In this document: positions 5,679 through 8,196 of the stretch, one piece after another
How the letters are laid out: the number at the start of each line of letters is the position of its first letter
How positions within the stretch are numbered: the stretch's first letter is position 1
Program-made: the position numbers and the translations under genes
The notes under the pieces: model-generated
What the model was told of the DNA's origin: nothing
Databases searched by the model: none
Seen by the model: only the letters and a program-made list of their open reading frames with translations
NCBI GenBank assembly: GCA_947003675.1
Contig: CAMQPJ010000043.1
Coordinates: 1-8,196, forward strand
Source: an uncultured Collinsella sp.
GTDB taxonomy: Bacteria > Actinomycetota > Coriobacteriia > Coriobacteriales > Coriobacteriaceae
Length of the DNA: 8,196 nt
Direction of reading: 5' to 3'

Positions 5679-6917
5679 ATGACAAAAGACGATAGGCGGG
5701 TATTCGAGGTGCCCGATCGACTCTTTGAATACACAAGGGCGGTCGTCGACAACCGCGCACTTGCGACGGTGCTGCTCTTTTTGCTGAGTCTGCTACTCAT
5801 TGGCATTGACAATATCGTTGGCATCCTGGCAGTTCTGCTCATTGGCTTCTTGCTGATCGATCGATTTGAAATCGTTCGCCGCTGCGTGGTAATTGGCGGT
5901 GCCGCGTGGACAATTATGCTGGCAATCGGGGCCATGGCGCTTGGCGATATTGGCGAGCCCGTGTTCTTTGATGCCGCCTTTGTGTTCAACATGCTCGGCT
6001 TTGTGCTGGCGCTTGCCGTGTGCGTTCTGTTCTTTTGCGGACGCGCCCTGTATTACCAGGGTTATGAGCAGGGCGAGCAGCATGCCGACCGCGTAATCGC
6101 CGCTCGTATTCGGGACCGTCTGATCGACAACCCCGACACGTGGGATACCATCGACGGCGATTTTCTCGAGGTCGAGGGCGCGCTCAATCGGGCACGCGAT
6201 TGCGAGCGTAAGGTTCAACAGGCCCTGCGTGACGAATCGCATCGCAAAGATGACCTGGTTACGTACCTGGCGCACGACCTGCGCACGCCGCTTGCCAGCG
6301 TGGTGGGTTATCTTTCGCTCCTGCAGGAGGCTCCCGATTTGCCACTTGAGCAGCGCGCACGCTTTACGGGCGTGGCACTCGACAAGGCCCACCGGCTCGA
6401 CGCTCTCATCGAGGAGTTCTTTGACATCACGCGTTTCGATTTCCATGATATCGTGCTTACCCGCGCCTACGTCGATTTGGGGCTATTGCTGGCGCAGGTG
6501 GCCGATGAGTTCTATCCCATTCTCAACGAGCAGCACAAGGAAGCCCAGGTTGATATCTGCGAGGACCTGACGGTACTCGTGGACGGCGACAAGATGGCTC
6601 GCGTATTCAATAACATCATGAAAAACGCCGTTGCCTATAGCTATGAAGGCTCGATTATCACGATCGAGGCCAGGTGTTTGGGTGACGGTGGCGTACGCGT
6701 ACGATTTGTAAACCAGGGCGATCCGATCCCTGAGCCAAAGCTCAAGGTGATCTTTGAGAAGTTCTATCGCCTGGATGCAGCGCGTGCGACCAATCGCGGC
6801 GGTGCTGGGCTGGGGCTTGCCATCGCCAAGGAGATTGTATGCGCGCATGGCGGCACCATCGCGTGCGAATCGACGCCCGAGCATACCGTCTTTACCATCG
6901 AGCTGCCCGCCGCGTAG
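5679..6917 (+). CDS. Sensor histidine kinase, VanS-like, multi-pass
   Basis: This is the kinase partner of the preceding regulator. From the ATG at 5679 it has 412 residues. GGTGGGG (5664-5670) lies eight bases before this ATG but only two before the alternative GTG at 5673, so the ATG is preferred. Four hydrophobic segments are seen near 27-43, 46-61, 70-88 and 101-122 with very short loops, so it lacks a sizeable extracellular sensor domain. A linker with a possible coiled coil (about 123-185) leads to the H-box YLAHDLRTPLASV with His199. The ATPase domain shows an N-box (NNIMKNAVAYSYE, 311-323), VRFVNQGDPIP in place of a standard G1 box, an F-box (IFEKFYRLD) and a G2 box (GGAGLGLAIA, about 374-383). 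AHDLRTPL and NAVAYSYE resemble VanS-type kinases. The signal is unknown; membrane or cell-wall stress is inferred from the neighbouring carboxypeptidase. Confidence 0.93.
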   Translation: MTKDDRRVFEVPDRLFEYTRAVVDNRALATVLLFLLSLLLIGIDNIVGILAVLLIGFLLIDRFEIVRRCVVIGGAAWTIMLAIGAMALGDIGEPVFFDAAFVFNMLGFVLALAVCVLFFCGRALYYQGYEQGEQHADRVIAARIRDRLIDNPDTWDTIDGDFLEVEGALNRARDCERKVQQALRDESHRKDDLVTYLAHDLRTPLASVVGYLSLLQEAPDLPLEQRARFTGVALDKAHRLDALIEEFFDITRFDFHDIVLTRAYVDLGLLLAQVADEFYPILNEQHKEAQVDICEDLTVLVDGDKMARVFNNIMKNAVAYSYEGSIITIEARCLGDGGVRVRFVNQGDPIPEPKLKVIFEKFYRLDAARATNRGGAGLGLAIAKEIVCAHGGTIACESTPEHTVFTIELPAA

Positions 6918-6927
6918 CGTAGGCGCC

Positions 6928-6955
6928 TTTACAAACACCTAACAATGCGCTCACG
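6928..6955 (+). promoter_or_regulatory. Three repeats with 11-bp period, candidate Pho box for pstB
   Basis: TTTACA (6928-6933), CTAACA (6939-6944) and CTCACG (6950-6955) begin exactly 11 bases apart, each separated by five bases (consensus YTNACR). PhoB/PhoP-type regulators bind direct repeats of this spacing; the Bacillus PhoP box is TT(A/T/C)ACA with about five-base gaps. The gene behind it is pstB, a classical Pho target. The match to a known consensus is visual only. Confidence 0.5.
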
Positions 6956-6975
6956 TGCGTATGAGTCGCGATTTC

Positions 6976-7013
6976 TACTATCGATACTGCTGGATTGATA
7001 TCGATGTGGAGGT
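6976..7013 (+). promoter_or_regulatory. Putative pstB -10 box and ribosome binding site
   Basis: TACTAT (6976-6981) could serve as a -10 box. The expected -35 position (6953-6958) has no consensus hexamer and overlaps the third repeat of the candidate Pho box, which is the arrangement expected for an activator-dependent promoter. GGAGGT (7008-7013) is a strong ribosome binding site seven bases before the ATG at 7021. Confidence 0.4.
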
Positions 7014-7020
7014 ATACGGT

Positions 7021-7896
7021 ATGACGGCTGCTGCGGCTATGGAGCCCACGGAGCTCGAGGAGCTAATGGAGGCGCAAGCCGAGGCTGCGCACGAGCGCGA
7101 AGTCGGGGATGCGACTCGCCCCACGGCGCAGGATCTTGCCGCCTCGCCGACACGCATCGACGTCGAGGGCCTCGACCTGTTCTATGGCGACCATCACGCG
7201 CTCAAGGACGTGTCCATCAAGATCCGCGACAAGCAGATTACCTCGTTTATCGGTCCTTCGGGCTGCGGCAAGTCAACGCTGCTGCGTTGCTTTAACCGCA
7301 TGAACGACGGCATCAAGGACTGCCGCATCGAGGGCAAGATCGCGCTCGACGGCCAGGATATCCTGGGCGACTACGACATCTGCCGCCTGCGTCAGCGTGT
7401 GGGCATGGTGTTCCAGCGCCCTAACCCGTTTCCCATGAGCATCTACGACAACGTCGCGTATGGCCCGCGCGGCATGGGTGTGCGCGACCGCGCCGTGCTG
7501 GATGAGCTGGTCGAGGACTCTCTTCGTCGCGCTGCGCTATGGGACGAGGTCAAGGACAAACTCAAGGAGTCGGGGCTGGGCCTTTCGGGCGGGCAGCAGC
7601 AGCGCCTGTGCATCGCCCGCGCGCTTGCCGTGCAACCCGATATTCTTCTGATGGACGAGCCCACGAGCGCTCTCGATCCCGTGTCGACGCTGGTGGTTGA
7701 GCAGCTGGCCTGCGAGCTCAAGGAGACCTGCACGCTCGTGGTCGTTACGCACAATATGCAGCAGGCGGCGCGTATCTCCGACTCGGTCGCGTTTTTCTTG
7801 CTGGGTGAGTTGGTAGAGCACGCGCCCACCGCTCAGCTCTTCAAAAAACCCACCGACCCGCGCACGGCGGATTATTTGACGGGACGTTTTGGCTGA
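7021..7896 (+). CDS. pstB: Phosphate ABC transporter ATP-binding protein PstB
   Basis: This is the ATPase that powers the high-affinity PstSCAB phosphate importer from the cytoplasmic face. It has 291 residues with Walker [10 protein letters not shown] (78-86), Q-loop and PstB-specific [18 protein letters not shown] (131-148), signature LSGGQQQR (188-195), Walker B ILLMDEP with catalytic Glu213, D-loop SALDP and H-loop His244. RCFNRMND and the ending [13 protein letters not shown] are also PstB hallmarks. The start at 7021 is chosen for GGAGGT at 7008. The frame extends to 6955 but without a ribosome binding site. Before the ABC domain is an acidic, alanine-rich extension of about 40 residues, longer than typical PstB of about 250. 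The transporter genes pstS, pstC and pstA are not directly upstream. A second regulator follows after 64 bases, so both may belong to a phosphate regulon. Confidence 0.96.
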   Translation: MTAAAAMEPTELEELMEAQAEAAHEREVGDATRPTAQDLAASPTRIDVEGLDLFYGDHHALKDVSIKIRDKQITSFIGPSGCGKSTLLRCFNRMNDGIKDCRIEGKIALDGQDILGDYDICRLRQRVGMVFQRPNPFPMSIYDNVAYGPRGMGVRDRAVLDELVEDSLRRAALWDEVKDKLKESGLGLSGGQQQRLCIARALAVQPDILLMDEPTSALDPVSTLVVEQLACELKETCTLVVVTHNMQQAARISDSVAFFLLGELVEHAPTAQLFKKPTDPRTADYLTGRFG

Positions 7897-7906
7897 TACC
7901 ATCTAG

Positions 7907-7920
7907 TAAAGGTACCTTTA
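7907..7920. promoter_or_regulatory. Perfect 14-bp palindrome between pstB and the next regulator
   Basis: TAAAGGTACCTTTA equals its own reverse complement. It begins ten bases after the pstB stop and ends just before GGGTTAAGAT, whose TAAGAT (7925-7930) is a possible -10 box. There is no loop and no T-run, so it is not a usual terminator. A dimeric repressor or activator site controlling the downstream regulator is the most reasonable reading. Confidence 0.45.
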
Positions 7921-7930
7921 GGGTTAAGAT

Positions 7931-7954
7931 GCGGTCATGCCGGCCGCAAAGGGG
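7931..7954 (+). promoter_or_regulatory. Leader hairpin and ribosome binding site of the second regulator
   Basis: GCGGTC (7931-7936) can pair with GGCCGC (7942-7947), with one T-G wobble, around ATGCC. Right behind it is AAAGGGG (7948-7954), a ribosome binding site six bases before ATG 7961. The hairpin ends where the binding site begins and could affect translation; this is inference. Confidence 0.35.
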
Positions 7955-7960
7955 TTCAAC

Positions 7961-8196
7961 ATGATCTATTACGTCGAGGACGATGACAACATCAGGGATT
8001 TGACGGTCTATGCGCTGCGCAAGCAGGGAATCGAGGCCGAGGGCTTTTCGTGCGATGGCGAGTTTAAGGCCGCCGTGGCGCGACGGGTACCCGATGCTGT
8101 TCTGCTCGACATCATGCTGCCCGATACCGATGGTTTGGCAATTATGCGTCGCCTGCGCGCCGACCGCCTGACGGCGACGGTGCCCATCATGATGCT
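7961..8196 (+). CDS. Second response regulator, PhoB/OmpR-like, receiver domain only (cut by window edge)
   Basis: The first 78 codons are visible and the frame is open at the window end. The start MIYYVEDDDNIRD begins the first receiver strand, with acidic-pocket residues Asp7/Asp8. The phospho-acceptor is Asp50 in AVLLDIMLPDTDG, and the sequence ends in TVPIMM just before the conserved Thr/Ser. The output domain lies outside, so OmpR/PhoB membership is inferred from the receiver wording and position. It follows pstB, where phosphate-response regulators often occur, which makes a PhoB/PhoP-like role plausible. An in-frame ATG at 7937 would add MPAAKGFN, but the ribosome binding site at 7948-7954 favours 7961. 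The 14-bp palindrome upstream may control it. Confidence 0.9.
   Translation, partial: MIYYVEDDDNIRDLTVYALRKQGIEAEGFSCDGEFKAAVARRVPDAVLLDIMLPDTDGLAIMRRLRADRLTATVPIMM

Noticed and set aside
4889..5992. Minus-strand 367-residue frame opposite the regulator and kinase
   Set aside because: It is a shadow frame; both plus-strand genes have complete diagnostic motifs.
4958..6917. Vancomycin-resistance operon
   Set aside because: Only regulator and kinase resemblance exists; no vanH, vanA-type ligase, vanX or vanY metallopeptidase is visible.
6955..7020. Upstream extension of pstB
   Set aside because: There is no ribosome binding site before it, it overlaps the putative promoter, and GGAGGT sits at ideal distance before ATG 7021.
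1..8196. CRISPR array, phage or transposon
   Set aside because: No regularly spaced repeats, integrase, transposase or phage structural gene was seen in any frame.

Overview
The window looks like chromosomal DNA from a high-GC anaerobic actinobacterium of the Coriobacteriia, most like Collinsella. This is inferred from GC-rich codon use, CCA-encoding tRNA genes with small terminators, an orphan large TPR protein, and the family mix. No database search was possible. Everything reads as ordinary chromosomal housekeeping and signalling DNA; no transposase, integrase, phage gene or CRISPR array is visible.

Region 1 (1-567) is a tRNA-Arg(ACG) locus. It holds the 3' part of one gene cut by the window edge, a complete identical copy with its own strong promoter and terminator, and a third broken copy reduced to the tRNA 3' tail plus terminator. 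The third copy lies beyond a GC-rich hairpin-forming insert. Region 2 (568-3101) has a short leader and one large gene for an 813-residue protein of unknown function with TPR-like repeats near its C-terminus. Region 3 (3102-3417) contains a promoter, tRNA-Ser(GCT), its terminator, an inverted T-arm-like remnant, and the oppositely oriented terminator of the next gene.

Region 4 (3418-6917) is a cell-envelope module. A secreted S11-family D-Ala-D-Ala carboxypeptidase is on the minus strand. Divergent from it is a two-gene operon for an OmpR-family response regulator and a multi-pass histidine kinase, both resembling VanR/VanS. The roughly 200 bp between them carries a promoter for the carboxypeptidase and nested inverted repeats near the regulator start. 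No van ligase or dehydrogenase is present, so this is not evidence of glycopeptide resistance; peptidoglycan sensing and remodelling is the inference.

Region 5 (6918-8196) is a phosphate-uptake and signalling block. It holds pstB, the ATPase of the high-affinity phosphate ABC importer, without pstSCA directly upstream, followed by the start of a second OmpR/PhoB-like response regulator that runs off the window. Upstream of pstB are three repeats with an 11-bp period that resemble a Pho box, and between pstB and the regulator is a perfect 14-bp palindrome. These two sites and the tRNA-locus rearrangement are the most interesting non-coding signals. I found no convincing wholly new system.
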